Shown here: positions 21,497-31,953 of the stretch, in pieces
Numbering within the stretch: the first letter of the stretch is position 1
How the letters are laid out: the number at the start of each line of letters is the position of its first letter
Assembly (NCBI GenBank): GCA_002633005.1
Contig: NMRA01000102.1
Location: 197,515 to 261,514, forward strand
DNA length: 64,000 nucleotides
Direction of reading: 5' to 3'
Source of the DNA: Phoronis australis
Lineage: Eukaryota > Phoronida > Phoronidae
Notes under the pieces: generated by a model
The model's input: only the letters and a program-made list of their open reading frames with translations
What the model was told of the DNA's origin: nothing
The model's database searches: none
Position numbers and translations under genes: made by a program

Positions 21497-22718
21497 CAAG
21501 AGTAACGCGGAGCTTTGAAATGTGCCCACGAATGCACAGCAAACGGTGTGCTGGCTTCTAGGGTTGTTTATTTGTTTCATAAAAATAGCCACTAGATGGT
21601 GCAAAAATGTCCAATCTATCTGAAAACAGTAACACGCCATCGCTATTTCAATAGAAAGCTATTTAAAAAATTTCATAAAAATCTGTCAAGGAACTTCAGA
21701 GAAACAAAGGAAAACAAAAAAAAAGGAAATTGCCGCTATGGGGCACAGCGTTCATTGAATCCGCCTGAAAGACATGATTGTCTGTTGTTAGCTTCATATA
21801 AATACAATTACTAAAATTTAATAAAGACCCTGCAATGTGTTTAGAAGATGCAGCTATGGGCGCAAAACAAAACAAAACTACGGCTAGGAGGAGCCACAGT
21901 AGTCAAAGTCGTTATCGTCAACCGTCCTCTTAACACTGAGAAAATATATGCCAATTTTCAAAATCATTCTTAGAATGGTCTGGTTGATGGAGAGGTGGAC
22001 GCCAAAAAACAGACTCGAAAATAGGAAAAATGGACACTAGGTGGCACAAAGTACCTTGATTTTATCTGAAAATGGGGGGATAGCATCATCTCACCAATAG
22101 ATACTTATATTCCAAATTTTCTGAAAATCTGTAGATGATCTTTAAGATAAAGAGGAACTTAAAAAACTAAAATTGCCACTAGGTGGCACACTGGTTGTCA
22201 GATCAGTACGAAAGTTATCATCCTTTATTAACATCATATAAATACACTGGCTAAATTTAGCAAAGATCCTGCAAACGGTTTAGGAGATACAGCCACGGGC
22301 ACAAAAAGACAAAACTGCCACTAGGAGGCACCACAGTATTCAAAATCGTCAGAAAATCATCGTCAGCCGTCCTCTTCATAGTAAGAACATACATGCCAAT
22401 TTTCACAATCATCCTTAGAGTGGTTTGGTTGATAGAGGGGTGGATGCCAAAAAACGGACTCGAAAACAGCAAAAATGGCCACTAGGTGTCGCAAACTACA
22501 TTGAATCCATCCGAAAACGGGAGGATAGCGTCAACACACTAGTAGATGCCAATATGCCAAATTTTATGAAAATATGTTGAGGACCTTTGAAGATAAGGAG
22601 GTAAGCGTACAAAACTAAAACTGCCACTAGGGGATCCGTCCGAAAGTTCGTTCAAGCCGTCACATCCACGAAAGGAAATGACGGCATACTGCGTCCACAT
22701 ATAAATATGTGGGCACAT
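21497..22718 (-). mobile_element. repeat family 1 (HINE-like), minus-strand copy
   Basis: Read on the minus strand it starts with a palindrome at 22686-22718 (GTGCCCACATATTTATATGT core), runs through degenerate modules of about 150 bp containing ATGAAATTTGG-type and CCACTAGGTGGC-type motifs, and ends with a GTGGGCACAT copy and a weak hairpin at about 21503-21530. Related tails continue to about 21260. The open frames are not coding. Confidence 0.65.
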
Positions 22719-23324
22719 AAAAAGGCCACTAGGTGGCGCAGCATAAGTCAAATCAGTCCGATACAAAGCAAGTGGTGTCGCCTGCTTGATAGAAACTTAT
22801 TTCCACAATTTTTTTAATATCCATCAAAGAACAAGACATAGTCACGAAATGAAAAGCTAAATTGCCATAAGTATTGAGAGTCGTCCCAAAATCAGTTACT
22901 GCAATAGGTATACCATGAAGATCCATCACATAATTTAGTTGAAACAGATGCAAAGAAAATAGAAATAGAGCAGTGGATGCAAACTGCTCGGCAAAAATCT
23001 ATATTCTTGCGACATAAGTAAACTGTTTCAGTACATATTTATCTCTGAAAATGACTTCTAGCAAATTCAAAAGTTAATCCTATTAAAAAAAATAGGAACT
23101 TTCAAAAATAATGGTAATCTAATTTAAAGTTTAGTTTCACACACAGGTCATTTTATTTACAGATTTTAAGGGATCCAAATTTTTAGAGTAGTGGCACAAA
23201 ATACATTAGTAGTAACATATTACAGATCATGAAGATGTTTTAAAAATCTGCGAAAGCCATCATAGGCTGCTTTGGCTTGCAGCACCAGCACCACCCACAC
23301 AGAAGTAAGTGACAGGGTCAAAAG

Positions 23325-23489
23325 TTAAGTGACAGGGTCGTATGAATTTCGATTGACTCTCTGCAGCAGTCTCTGCCTCTCCCGGGACATGCTGGTTATG
23401 AACGACTCTTGTTGGTTGTACTTGTAGAGTTTCACTGACGACAACACAACTTGACAGGTCCAAACTAACCAAAGCGACCATGATCCAAA
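23325..23489 (-). CDS. TMEM179: TMEM179 exon 4
   Basis: After acceptor GATTTTTTAG come 54 codons and TAA. It has the last membrane segment and a cytoplasmic tail rich in Arg and Gln (SRERQRLLQRV). Confidence 0.86.
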   Translation of the reverse strand, partial: FGSWSLWLVWTCQVVLSSVKLYKYNQQESFITSMSRERQRLLQRVNRNSYDPVT

Positions 23490-26400
23490 CTAAAAAATCA
23501 AAAGACTCCATCAATTATGCGCCAGTCAAAAAGAATGTCGTCTTCCATCCAATTGCATTCTCTACTAGAAGCACCATTAGCAGAAATACGGTTGCCCAAC
23601 AGGGAACAAAAATGACAGCTTTGTACAGTTGAAATGTTTCTTCTACTTCAAAACTCAAATAAGCCAGATCCAATCAGACCAAGATATCTTAATAACCAAA
23701 TAATGTGAAATCTGACTCATCTGAAAGGAATGAGGACACAAACTAGAACAAATTTAGCTTGATACCATATCCAAGTTAAGAGAAAATAATCTGACCCCAT
23801 GTCTCGATTTGGCAACCTGCAGCTTGCCATTGTAACATCAGGTTTTGTTTGGTGACCTGATAAAAATTCCAAGTCGCCACAAAGTCACCGTTTTTTGTCG
23901 AGTAGCAACCAAGTTGGAAAAGTGAGATACCCGTAAAGACTTCACCACTTTTGTGATAAATTACAAACTTCAAAGACTAGGAATATGTTTCCCAAATACA
24001 ATACTTTTGGTCCACAACTGATCTTTTTATTTTGTGAAATAAGTACTTTTAACACCCTCAGCACACACCTGAGCACGTGCTCAAACTCTAGCAGGAAGTA
24101 AACTGATAGAGTTATTTGGTAAAAACCAGGAGTGCGCCTCACCATGGTGCATCTACAAATAATGTGCCATCCACCATCATTTATCCCGTTCTTTCTTATG
24201 CTGCAGCAAACATTTGCCCCTCGAGTGCTAATACAAGCTTTCTGATGCTACACAGGACATTTGCCACTGGCGTGCTAACACAAGCTCTCTAATGCTGCAG
24301 CAAATATTTGCCCCTTGTGTGCTAATACGAGCTTTCTATTTCTGCAGCAGACATTCCGCCTTTGTGTGCTAATGTTAGCTTTCTATTTCTGCAGCAGACA
24401 TTTGCCCCTTGTAAGCTAATACGAACTTCCTATTTCTGCAGCAGACATTTGTCCCTTGTGTGCTAACACGAGCTTACTATTTCTGCAGCAGACATTTGCC
24501 CCTTGTGTGCTAACACGAGCTTACTATTTCTGCAGCAGACATTTGCCCCTTGTGTGCTAACACAAGCTTACTATTTCTGCAGCAGACATTTGCCCCTTGT
24601 GTGCTAATACGAGCTTTCTATTTCTGCGGCAGTCATTTGCCCCTTGTGTGCTAACACGAGCTTACTATTTCTGCAGCAGACATTTGCCCCTTGTGTGCTG
24701 CAAGCTTTCTGATGCTGCAGCAGACATTTCATGCAAATACGAGCTTTCTTTATTTTTGGTGAGCTCATTTTCCAACCTGGGAATTTTGGCAAGTCACATT
24801 TCGCGAGTTGATGTTATGCAAAGCGTCGAGCCCTGTGACAAGTTTTAAAAATACACTTCCTGAAAATGTCATACAGCTGCTATTAGGGCCAAAAACAAGA
24901 ATTCAATGTGTTACCAAGTGAGTGTTGTTTTAAAAAGGTAGAACACCACTCACCTGTGCCATTCCAAAATGAATGTAGAATGCTTCTGTGTGGATCTTTT
25001 TGTCGTTAATGAAATGTATGACATCAGCAAATTCACAACTGAAATCAATAAATAATGTTAATTTAATTGTGAAAACAAGTGAAAGCAAAATATGATTAAA
25101 ATGTAAAGCCTATTGCACCAGGTCAGAAATAGGGGACAAACCATGAAAAGTAAAAAAAATATCATTTTTCGTGTTTCTTGAGAAAATTTTGTTGAAACTA
25201 ACCTGCTGGTTAGTAACATTGAGTTACAAAATTGTAAGTGGAGTTAAGTTTTTTGCAAAACATAAATTCATGTGTAAATATGAGTATGTATGTGTATGTA
25301 GTTGTTTAATCACATGTATGTTTGTATTTATGTATGTATGTATGCATGTGAGTGTGTATTTATATATGTGTGTATGTATGTTTATGTATGTGTGTGTTTA
25401 TGTATGTGTGTGTAAGAGTGCATGCTTATACATGCGTGTATATTTATATGATATGTCTTACTTTTTAATTATTTATTGTCTGTTTTTAATTATTTATATT
25501 TATATTTTAGTTAATTATCTTGTCTTAATTTCTTTATCTTCTATTTATCATATTTTATTTTTTATTTTCTTTCATCAGTCTTTCGGTGTTAATTTCTTAT
25601 TCTTTGCTTATTATTGAAATATTGTCTTTCATTTTGTAATTCTGTTTTTGTCTTACTATCTGTTTGTGTTTACTGAGGGGCCCCATGGAAAACCATGTGA
25701 ACTGATGGGCCTACCCTCATTGTAAATATTACATTAATAAATAAATAAATAAATGGTCTATTTAATTATGACTTAACGATGTTTTTCCTATTGCCTTAAC
25801 AAACTTACATTTCTTAATGAACAAACATTCTCACATGCTTTTAAGTTACAGACACACATCTCAATTGTTTAAAAAATATAACAAATTTTTCAGAAGCTGA
25901 TTTGAAACGGGCCAAATTTCTAATGGTTAATAGCAATATAACATACATGCTTCAATGTGCCAGTTTTACCTTTAGAATTGGTGTATGTAACTCTACCCTG
26001 GTAACAACAAATTATCATTACAAGATTTTAAAGATACCAATTGAAGTTTGTTGTAACGAGGTTCAACTGTGCACAAGTGTACCTCCTTATAATCGATCCC
26101 TTGCGCCCAAACATGCTGCACCATTCATTGAAGCCACCACTCAGAACTGATGAACCAATCAGAATGAAAAATGCCAGGAAGATGTTCAATAGAAGGGTTA
26201 AAAATGATGCCAACCACGAGCTAAAAAGAAAAGCAAACACCAATCAAGTTATAAGGATCCTGTTTTTTTAAATAACTGCTTCTTTCGGCTGCATCACAAA
26301 CTTGCATGGAACATTTGCTGTAAAAATACAGCACAACCCATTCAGGCTAGATATATAATTACTGGAGATTATAGCAATTATCAAACAAGAGAGAGCTGGC

Positions 26401-27076
26401 CCAACAACCATTAATGCCAGAATGGAGTTAATCAGTCATGTAAGATATTGGCTATAGGGGTGTTCTTCCCAACTTGTTGTTGGGCTATAATAGAATCGAA
26501 CAAGTTGGGAGCAACAGGAAAATGCCGTAATGAACGGTGGCAGTACTGTCTAGCCAAAATCCTGTGATCTTTTTTAATATACACACAACTATCTCATGTA
26601 ATCTTGCGAAGTCTTGCTTTTCTAGCGAGGTCCTAGAGATACTGAATACAATGATCGTCTGTGTGCCACCCACGTCGTGAGGTGGCAGCACAGACGGGGT
26701 TCACCGTCTGTGTGGCTGAAAGAGGGTGTTCTCTAACGCCACGGGTGTCACTTATCAGTCTTAAAAAAGCATGAAACCATGAATACCTATCAACTTCTTG
26801 GAACAACAGTAGCGACAGTCTGATAAGTTGTATCAGCGATAGTATCAGTGACAGAATAGCGACGACGATTGAAAAATTGCAAAGCGATGAATCGCCCCAC
26901 GAAATGTCGTATAAGATGCCATTCGATTGATTCCATGAACCCGTCGCGTACAATAAACAGTGGCCATTGAAATCGTGCGAATTTATGCTCATAGGTATGA
27001 GAAGAAAGAGTGCTAAGATAAACCCCAAAACATAGCCGGCAGTCTGCGACAGCAACAAAATATTGCCGACCCCCAT
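23325..27076 (-). CDS. TMEM179: TMEM179 family membrane protein, complete four-exon gene
   Basis: Four exons on the minus strand (27076-26787, 26220-26083, 25038-24954, 23489-23325) join in frame at GT-AG sites to give 225 residues. The protein matches TMEM179: a first hydrophobic segment (8-28), then INSHDFNGHCLLY, where the family has a similar HDF.G.CLL motif, a second segment (68-92), a third in exon 2 followed by GFNEWCSMF, SCEF at the exon 2/3 junction, AFYIHFGMAQ before the last intron, and a final segment (SWSLWLVWTCQVVLSSVKLY). Four membrane spans are predicted, with N-glycosylation sequons at N49 and N67 in the first loop. The function of the family is poorly known. The start ATG at 27076 fits the family N terminus. 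A poly(A) signal (AATAAA on the minus strand) is at 23152-23157. Confidence 0.9.
24198..24750. repeat. 48-bp minisatellite, about 11 copies
   Basis: The unit contains TTTCTGCAGCAGACATTTGC and CCCTTGTGTGCTAACACGAG. It lies in intron 3 of TMEM179. Open frames across it are artefacts. Confidence 0.92.
24954..25038 (-). CDS. TMEM179: TMEM179 exon 3
   Basis: This is an 85-nt exon between acceptor TTTCAG and donor CAG/GTGAGT. It encodes CEFADVIHF...AFYIHFGMAQ, matching the extracellular loop before the last membrane segment of TMEM179. Confidence 0.85.
25280..25440. repeat. TATG-type microsatellite
   Basis: Degenerate TATG/TGTG repeats lie in TMEM179 intron 2. The 148-residue open frame across 25171-25617 is a product of this simple sequence. 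Confidence 0.8.
25640..25755 (+). mobile_element. LINE 3' tail fragment
   Basis: The sequence GGGGCCCCATGGAAAACCAT followed by GATGGGCCTACC and ending in AATAAATAAATAAATAAATG is typical of the 3' end of a non-LTR retrotransposon with a short tandem tail. It is only the end and has no coding part. Confidence 0.5.
26083..26220 (-). CDS. TMEM179: TMEM179 exon 2
   Basis: The acceptor is CTTTTCTTTTTAG and the donor AAGGAG/GTACAC; the length is 138 nt. It encodes the third membrane segment and GFNEWC. The split Ser codons at both ends complete correctly with the neighbouring exons. Confidence 0.88.
26787..27076 (-). CDS. TMEM179: TMEM179 exon 1
   Basis: From ATG to donor GATAG/GTATTC there are 290 nt, leaving phase 2. 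It carries the first two membrane segments. The frame stays open past the donor to 26633, but that extension does not resemble the family. Confidence 0.88.
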
Positions 27077-27421
27077 AGCGCTGCAGAAGGCAACGCGGAA
27101 GTGAGTCGTATTTAGCGATGATCTATCGCCACCACTACAAAAATTTGAATCAAAGGTCGTTAAATAGCATTTTTTTATTCGGAACAGGCTTACAAATTAA
27201 CAAAATGATACTATTAAGTTGAATCGCAACTCATATCGCGAATTGACCAATCCGTCCAAGACACAGTAACCTTTGAACCTAACCTGGTTCCCGGGCCTCA
27301 CACGCTGACGTCACGGATAGCTAACCTCGAGGATCTGTGCAGGAGACTACCTTTGAACCTTGAGTCGCGTCCTTGAACTGCCACAGAAGTGCCTGACTTC
27401 GATGACGCCTGTGGTCAGACT
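27077..27421. promoter_or_regulatory. bidirectional promoter region between TMEM179 and the sulfotransferase-like gene, with CRE
   Basis: The two start codons are 345 bp apart on opposite strands. The interval contains a perfect palindromic cAMP-response element TGACGTCA at 27306-27313. No TATA box is placed convincingly for either gene. Confidence 0.55.
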
Positions 27422-28729
27422 ATGACGGACTTCATAGCGTGGATTGTGTACTTCGTATTGCGCTCTGCATTTGAATTCTTTCGCTCCATATTTTGGAGAC
27501 TTAATGGAACTCAAGCACTGATCTACAAGTCGGAATCTGACTACGAGACATCTGCTCAAGTGTTCGATATAATTTCACGGAAGTACAATCCGTGGAGTTA
27601 TGAGGCTGCAGAATATAATTTCGTTTACACTTTCAACTGCTTTCAGCATCCTCGTTGTATCTTGGATGAGAGAGTGTCATTATTCTGCCTCTCTAAGTCT
27701 CACGCCATATTTGTACAAACTGATGTCCCCCTTTGGAAGTATGAATGTGATTTTTTTCTCACTGACCAGTACAAGAATGCCAAGAAAGTTATAAAGTTAC
27801 CAATTGATCACTTCAAGCGTCTGGGAAACGATGTTGGAAACCCGAGCCAGCCGGTCATTTGCCTCGGCAATACCGGTCGATGTGGCTCAACACTTTTATC
27901 ATCCATGATGCAAGAGGTCCCAGGCTGCGTGTGTATAAATGAACCGCATGCGTTTTATGACGTTTGGTACTTGAAGTGGAGACGGGAAATCAACAAACAA
28001 GAAGCGGGAGAATTATATTCGTCATGTCTACGTTTGCTTTGTAAATTGAAGGATGCTAGTGTTAAATATTACTTTATTCAACAAAGAAACACAAAATACG
28101 ACATTAATGCCCTTACAAATGCTTTGCCTGCTATCATACATTTATTTATGTATCGTTCGGACGTACTGAAATGTGCCGTTTCATATTGGAAATTGTTCCA
28201 GATCGCTTTCGTTGGAAAAGTATTTCGAATCAAAGAGATGTGGATAGGCAGATGTGCGCCTGAGTTGAGTAAGATGGTGACGGAATGGTTATGCGACAAA
28301 GTTGAGCCAACAAATTTTTGGTTAACTGAATCTGATAGTCTTTTAAATATACCATTACTTGATATTTTCTTCTTACGTATAATAAGACAATGTGAACAGT
28401 ATTCCAGATGTCGCAGAAGCGTGGACATAGTAGCCATAAGATACGAGGACTTGTTGGATAACACGGAGTATGCATGCCAGGCGATTGGTTCACATTGTCA
28501 ACTCCCTCAAAGCTTCCTTGACAAGGGTCCTTCTGCATTATCAAGAGACTCACAAGCCAACTCCGACATAAGTAGAGAAAGTCTGAGAAAATATTCTATT
28601 AATGTCGATGAAAGTGTCAGAAAGCGACTAGATCGTCTGTGCTTGGACCTTAACTTGACTTTACGTCATTGTAAAGAAAAACTTATGTTGCCTTCGACTA
28701 TAACTTGTCCTACCCAAACTAAAAACTAG
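27422..28729 (+). CDS. sulfotransferase-like P-loop protein, single exon
   Basis: The intronless frame encodes 435 residues from ATG 27422; the frame is open 11 codons further upstream but without an ATG. A short hydrophobic N-terminal segment (FIAWIVYFVL) may be a type II Golgi anchor. At residues 150-159 NTGRCGSTLL is the 5'-phosphosulfate-binding loop of PAPS-dependent sulfotransferases. Around 245-254 RSDVLKCAVS fits the 3'-phosphate-binding motif, where Arg and Ser are the conserved contacts. INEPHAFYD follows the loop as in the family. The first 140 residues are unlike classical sulfotransferases. Substrate unknown; transfer of sulfate from PAPS is inferred. Most of the gene is repeated after 29023. 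Confidence 0.75.
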   Translation: MTDFIAWIVYFVLRSAFEFFRSIFWRLNGTQALIYKSESDYETSAQVFDIISRKYNPWSYEAAEYNFVYTFNCFQHPRCILDERVSLFCLSKSHAIFVQTDVPLWKYECDFFLTDQYKNAKKVIKLPIDHFKRLGNDVGNPSQPVICLGNTGRCGSTLLSSMMQEVPGCVCINEPHAFYDVWYLKWRREINKQEAGELYSSCLRLLCKLKDASVKYYFIQQRNTKYDINALTNALPAIIHLFMYRSDVLKCAVSYWKLFQIAFVGKVFRIKEMWIGRCAPELSKMVTEWLCDKVEPTNFWLTESDSLLNIPLLDIFFLRIIRQCEQYSRCRRSVDIVAIRYEDLLDNTEYACQAIGSHCQLPQSFLDKGPSALSRDSQANSDISRESLRKYSINVDESVRKRLDRLCLDLNLTLRHCKEKLMLPSTITCPTQTKN

Positions 28730-28928
28730 ACTAAATCTCCATCTCCACTGTTGCTGAGAAAACTTGAGATGAATTTTCCAAATCGACAAATGTGGAAGTT
28801 GTGTTTATGTTTCCAGTGTGTCAAACGGGTTATAAGCTCGCATTACCTCGAAACCATAACTTTTGATTTAGACAATTTACCGCGCTATGAAATTAGTCTC
28901 AATTTGTTCCTTACTGAAATGAGCAATG

Positions 28929-29022
28929 GAGTAGTGGGGCGTTCATATAGACTGTGGAGTAGTGGGGCATTCATATAGACTGTGGAGTAGTGGGGCGTTC
29001 ATATAGACTGTGGAGTAGTGGG
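28929..29022. repeat. 28-bp minisatellite, first block
   Basis: The unit GGAGTAGTGGGGCGTTCATA plus TAGACTGT occurs about three times before the sequence is cut by N at 29023. The fuller array is at 30136-30390. Confidence 0.9.
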
Positions 29023-30229
29023 NGCGTCTGGGAAACGATGTTGGAAACCCGAGCCAGCCGGTCATTTGCCTCGGCAATACCGGTCGATGTGGCTCAACAC
29101 TTTTATCATCCATGATGCAAGAGGTCCCAGGCTGCGTGTGTATAAATGAACCGCATGCGTTTTATGACGTTTGGTACTTGAAGTGGAGACGGGAAATCAA
29201 CAAACAAGAAGCGGGAGAATTATATTCGTCATGTCTACGTTTGCTTTGTAAATTGAAGGATGCTAGTGTTAAATATTACTTTATTCAACAAAGAAACACA
29301 AAATACGACATTAATGCCCTTACAAATGCTTTGCCTGCTATCATACATTTATTTATGTATCGTTCGGACGTACTGAAATGTGCCGTTTCATATTGGAAAT
29401 TGTTCCAGATCGCTTTCGTTGGAAAAGTATTTCGAATCAAAGAGATGTGGATAGGCAGATGTGCGCCTGAGTTGAGTAAGATGGTGACGGAATGGTTATG
29501 CGACAAAGTTGAGCCAACAAATTTTTGGTTAACTGAATCTGATAGTCTTTTAAATATACCATTACTTGATATTTTCTTCTTACGTATAATAAGACAATGT
29601 GAACAGTATTCCAGATGTCGCAGAAGCGTGGACATAGTAGCCATAAGATACGAGGACTTGTTGGATAACACGGAGTATGCATGCCAGGCGATTGGTTCAC
29701 ATTGTCAACTCCCTCAAAGCTTCCTTGACAAGGGTCCTTCTGCATTATCAAGAGACTCACAAGCCAACTCCGACATAAGTAGAGAAAGTCTGAGAAAATA
29801 TTCTATTAATGTCGATGAAAGTGTCAGAAAGCGACTAGATCGTCTGTGCTTGGACCTTAACTTGACTTTACGTCATTGTAAAGAAAAACTTATGTTGCCT
29901 TCGACTATAACTTGTCCTACCCAAACTAAAAACTAGACTAAATCTCCATCTCCACTGTTGCTGAGAAAACTTGAGATGAATTTTCCAAATCGACAAATGT
30001 GGAAGTTGTGTTTATGTTTCCAGTGTGTCAAACGGGTTATAAGCTCGCATTACCTCGAAACCATAACTTTTGATTTAGACAATTTACCGCGCTATGAAAT
30101 TAGTCTCAATTTGTTCCTTACTGAAATGAGCAATGGAGTAGTGGGGCGTTCATATAGACTGTGGAGTAGTGGGGCATTCATATAGACTGTGGAGTAGTGG
30201 GGCGTTCATATAGACTGTGGAGTAGTGGG
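29023..30229 (+). repeat. exact repeat of 27817-29022 after a single N
   Basis: Bases 29024-30229 match 27817-29022 throughout wherever I compared them, at a constant offset of 1207. The copy starts in the middle of the sulfotransferase coding sequence and ends in the same minisatellite. The junction is one undetermined base. This looks like two overlapping contigs placed end to end, not a biological duplication. Confidence 0.85.
29024..29936 (+). pseudogene. duplicated 3' part of the sulfotransferase-like gene (likely assembly artefact)
   Basis: It encodes the last 303 residues of the gene at 27422, in frame and identical, beginning within RLGNDVGNPSQ, and it retains the PAPS-binding motifs. 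It lacks the N-terminal 132 residues and any promoter. It should not be counted as a second gene without long-read support. Confidence 0.8.
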
Positions 30230-30390
30230 GCTTTCATATAGACTGTGGAGTAGTGGAGCGTTCATAGACTGTGGAGTAGTGGGGCGTTCATATAGACTGT
30301 GGAGTAGTGGGGCGTTCATAGACTGTGGAGTAGTGGGGCGTTCATAGACTGTGGAGTAGTGGGGCGTTCATATACTGGAGTGTTCATAGA
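30136..30390. repeat. 28-bp minisatellite, main block
   Basis: About nine copies of the GGAGTAGTGGGGCGTTCATA unit, some shortened by loss of TATA. Confidence 0.92.
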
Positions 30391-30764
30391 CTGGGAACGG
30401 TGCTTTAGTGTTTCAATACGCTGGTGCAGCAGATCTTTTCTTCACACATCTTGAAAATGTGGAGGAATACAACTAAAAAAATAATTCGAGTTTACTGTTG
30501 AGGTGAGTTGTAAGCAAAAATAATCATCTGTAGCAAAACATAACAGCATGTGTTCTGCTTCAAACAAAAAATATTAAAACTCCATGACTTTGTACATTTT
30601 AAAACTAAAATGTGTACTCACGTGACGCGGCTGAAGTAAAATGTGTGTTGAATTTGGGAGTAGATATGCCTCTTTAGTATGCATGGTTTTTGTTTTTATT
30701 CATGCCAACCCATGTTACGCAAATTTGTCTTTCACTTCTTGTGTCATCTTTGAGACTGAAAATT

Positions 30765-31045
30765 GTTGCTAATAACAACTGATTTCTATCTTACATCCTT
30801 AGTGTGCTTAATGCTAATAACAACTCTGATTTGTATCTTACATCCTTAGTGTACTTAATGCTAATACAACTCTGATTTCTATCTTACATCCTTAGTGTAC
30901 TTAATGCTAATAACAACTCTGATTTCTTTCTTACATCCTTAGTGTACTTAATGCTAATAACAACTCTGATTTCTATCTTACATCCTTAGTGTACTTAATG
31001 CTAATAACAACTCTGATTTCTATCTTACATCCTTAGTGTTTACCT
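30765..31045. repeat. 47-bp minisatellite, about 6 copies
   Basis: The unit contains TAATAACAACTCTGATTTCT and ATCTTACATCCTTAGTGTAC. Confidence 0.92.
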
Positions 31046-31089
31046 TACTCATGCTACCTTGGTATGAGTTAATTTTTCTTAGTTGTCTT

Positions 31090-31226
31090 TTTCTAATTTT
31101 TTTTAGTTTTTAGGTGATTTATGCATACTCATCATTAGTGTAGTTTATTGCTGTTTATCTGCTGTGGACATTTGTACTTTGTTATTGCTAATATGGAATA
31201 AAGCATATTCTATTCTATTCTAAATG
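31090..31226 (+). mobile_element. LINE 3' tail fragment with ATTCT repeats
   Basis: TTGCTAATATGGAATAAAGC is followed by TATTCTATTCTATTCTA, the usual look of a CR1/L2-type LINE 3' end with a pentamer tail. The adjacent minisatellite may have grown from its 3' UTR. Confidence 0.5.
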
Positions 31227-31439
31227 GAGTGGAACATTTTATGGTTGGGTATATCATAGGTCTCTCTAAGATATACCAGTGTTCTGGTTAAAAGAGGTCT
31301 GAACTACATGTTTCAGCATTTTAATATGAATTTTGAAAGTATAAAGGTTGGTTACTGGCATCCACATATTCTTAAATAGTGCACAGTGTTTTTCTTTTTT
31401 ATATTGAAAAGTAAAAATTTATTAGTTCCTTAAAGACCC

Positions 31440-31953
31440 ACTGCAAGCGCTGTTTTTCATGACGTCACTGAGGCTGTACAGCACAAGGTCATAGTACAGA
31501 TGTCAGTTCAACATGTTGTATTATACTCATACTCACAACCTTTTTCGTTTTTCTTTCCTATGACGTTCATTCATACCGGGGCCTAACCAGCCAGCTAGCT
31601 GTATGAAGACTATTTTCAAAATACAGCTAGGTACCAGTAGCAATTGTCACAATTGTGTGTTTAGTTCCATTGGACTCCAAAATTTCACATAGCCAGGGCA
31701 TGCAGTTTTGCTCGTCATCGACGTCGTCGCGAAACTTATATCAGCATGTAGCCAGCCAGCTAGCTGTATGAAGACTGTCGTCAAAATATAGTCCGGTTAC
31801 CTATTGTCGTCAGGCTCCAAAGGTCGTCCGCCATCTTGTTTCGCGTGCAGCGCAACCACGCGGGACTTAGCGTTCCAATTTGGAGTGCTCGTGTGCACGT
31901 TAGGTACTAACTTATCGGAAGAGACACGTATCAAAGTAATGAGACAAAAATCG
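31440..31953 (+). promoter_or_regulatory. possible promoter and short first exon
   Basis: The interval holds a palindromic CRE (TGACGTCA, 31460-31467), a YY1-type GCCATCTTG (31830-31838) and CpG-rich sequence. It ends with ATG at 31939 encoding MRQKS up to a strong donor TCG/GTGAGT at 31953. Two copies of a block with CCAGCCAGCTAGCTGTATGA (31589 and 31752) show that part of it is repetitive. No matching downstream exon was recognised, so this is tentative. Confidence 0.3.

Noticed and set aside
22257-22766. Open frames over repeat family 1 (also 52246-53906 and 63465-63749)
   Set aside because: The same frames recur in different copies only because the DNA is repeated; stops and frame changes differ among copies.
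25171-25617. 148-residue plus-strand open frame rich in Val, Cys, Met and Tyr
   Set aside because: It is a translation of the TATG/TGTG microsatellite and flanking A/T-rich DNA in a TMEM179 intron.
26633-26786. Continuation of TMEM179 exon 1 to the in-frame stop
   Set aside because: The splice donor at 26786 joins in phase to exon 2 and restores family similarity; the read-through tail does not resemble TMEM179.
28078-28553. Minus-strand open frames of 107-128 residues inside the sulfotransferase gene (and again at 29285-29760)
   Set aside because: Antisense shadows of the coding strand; no start context or family resemblance.
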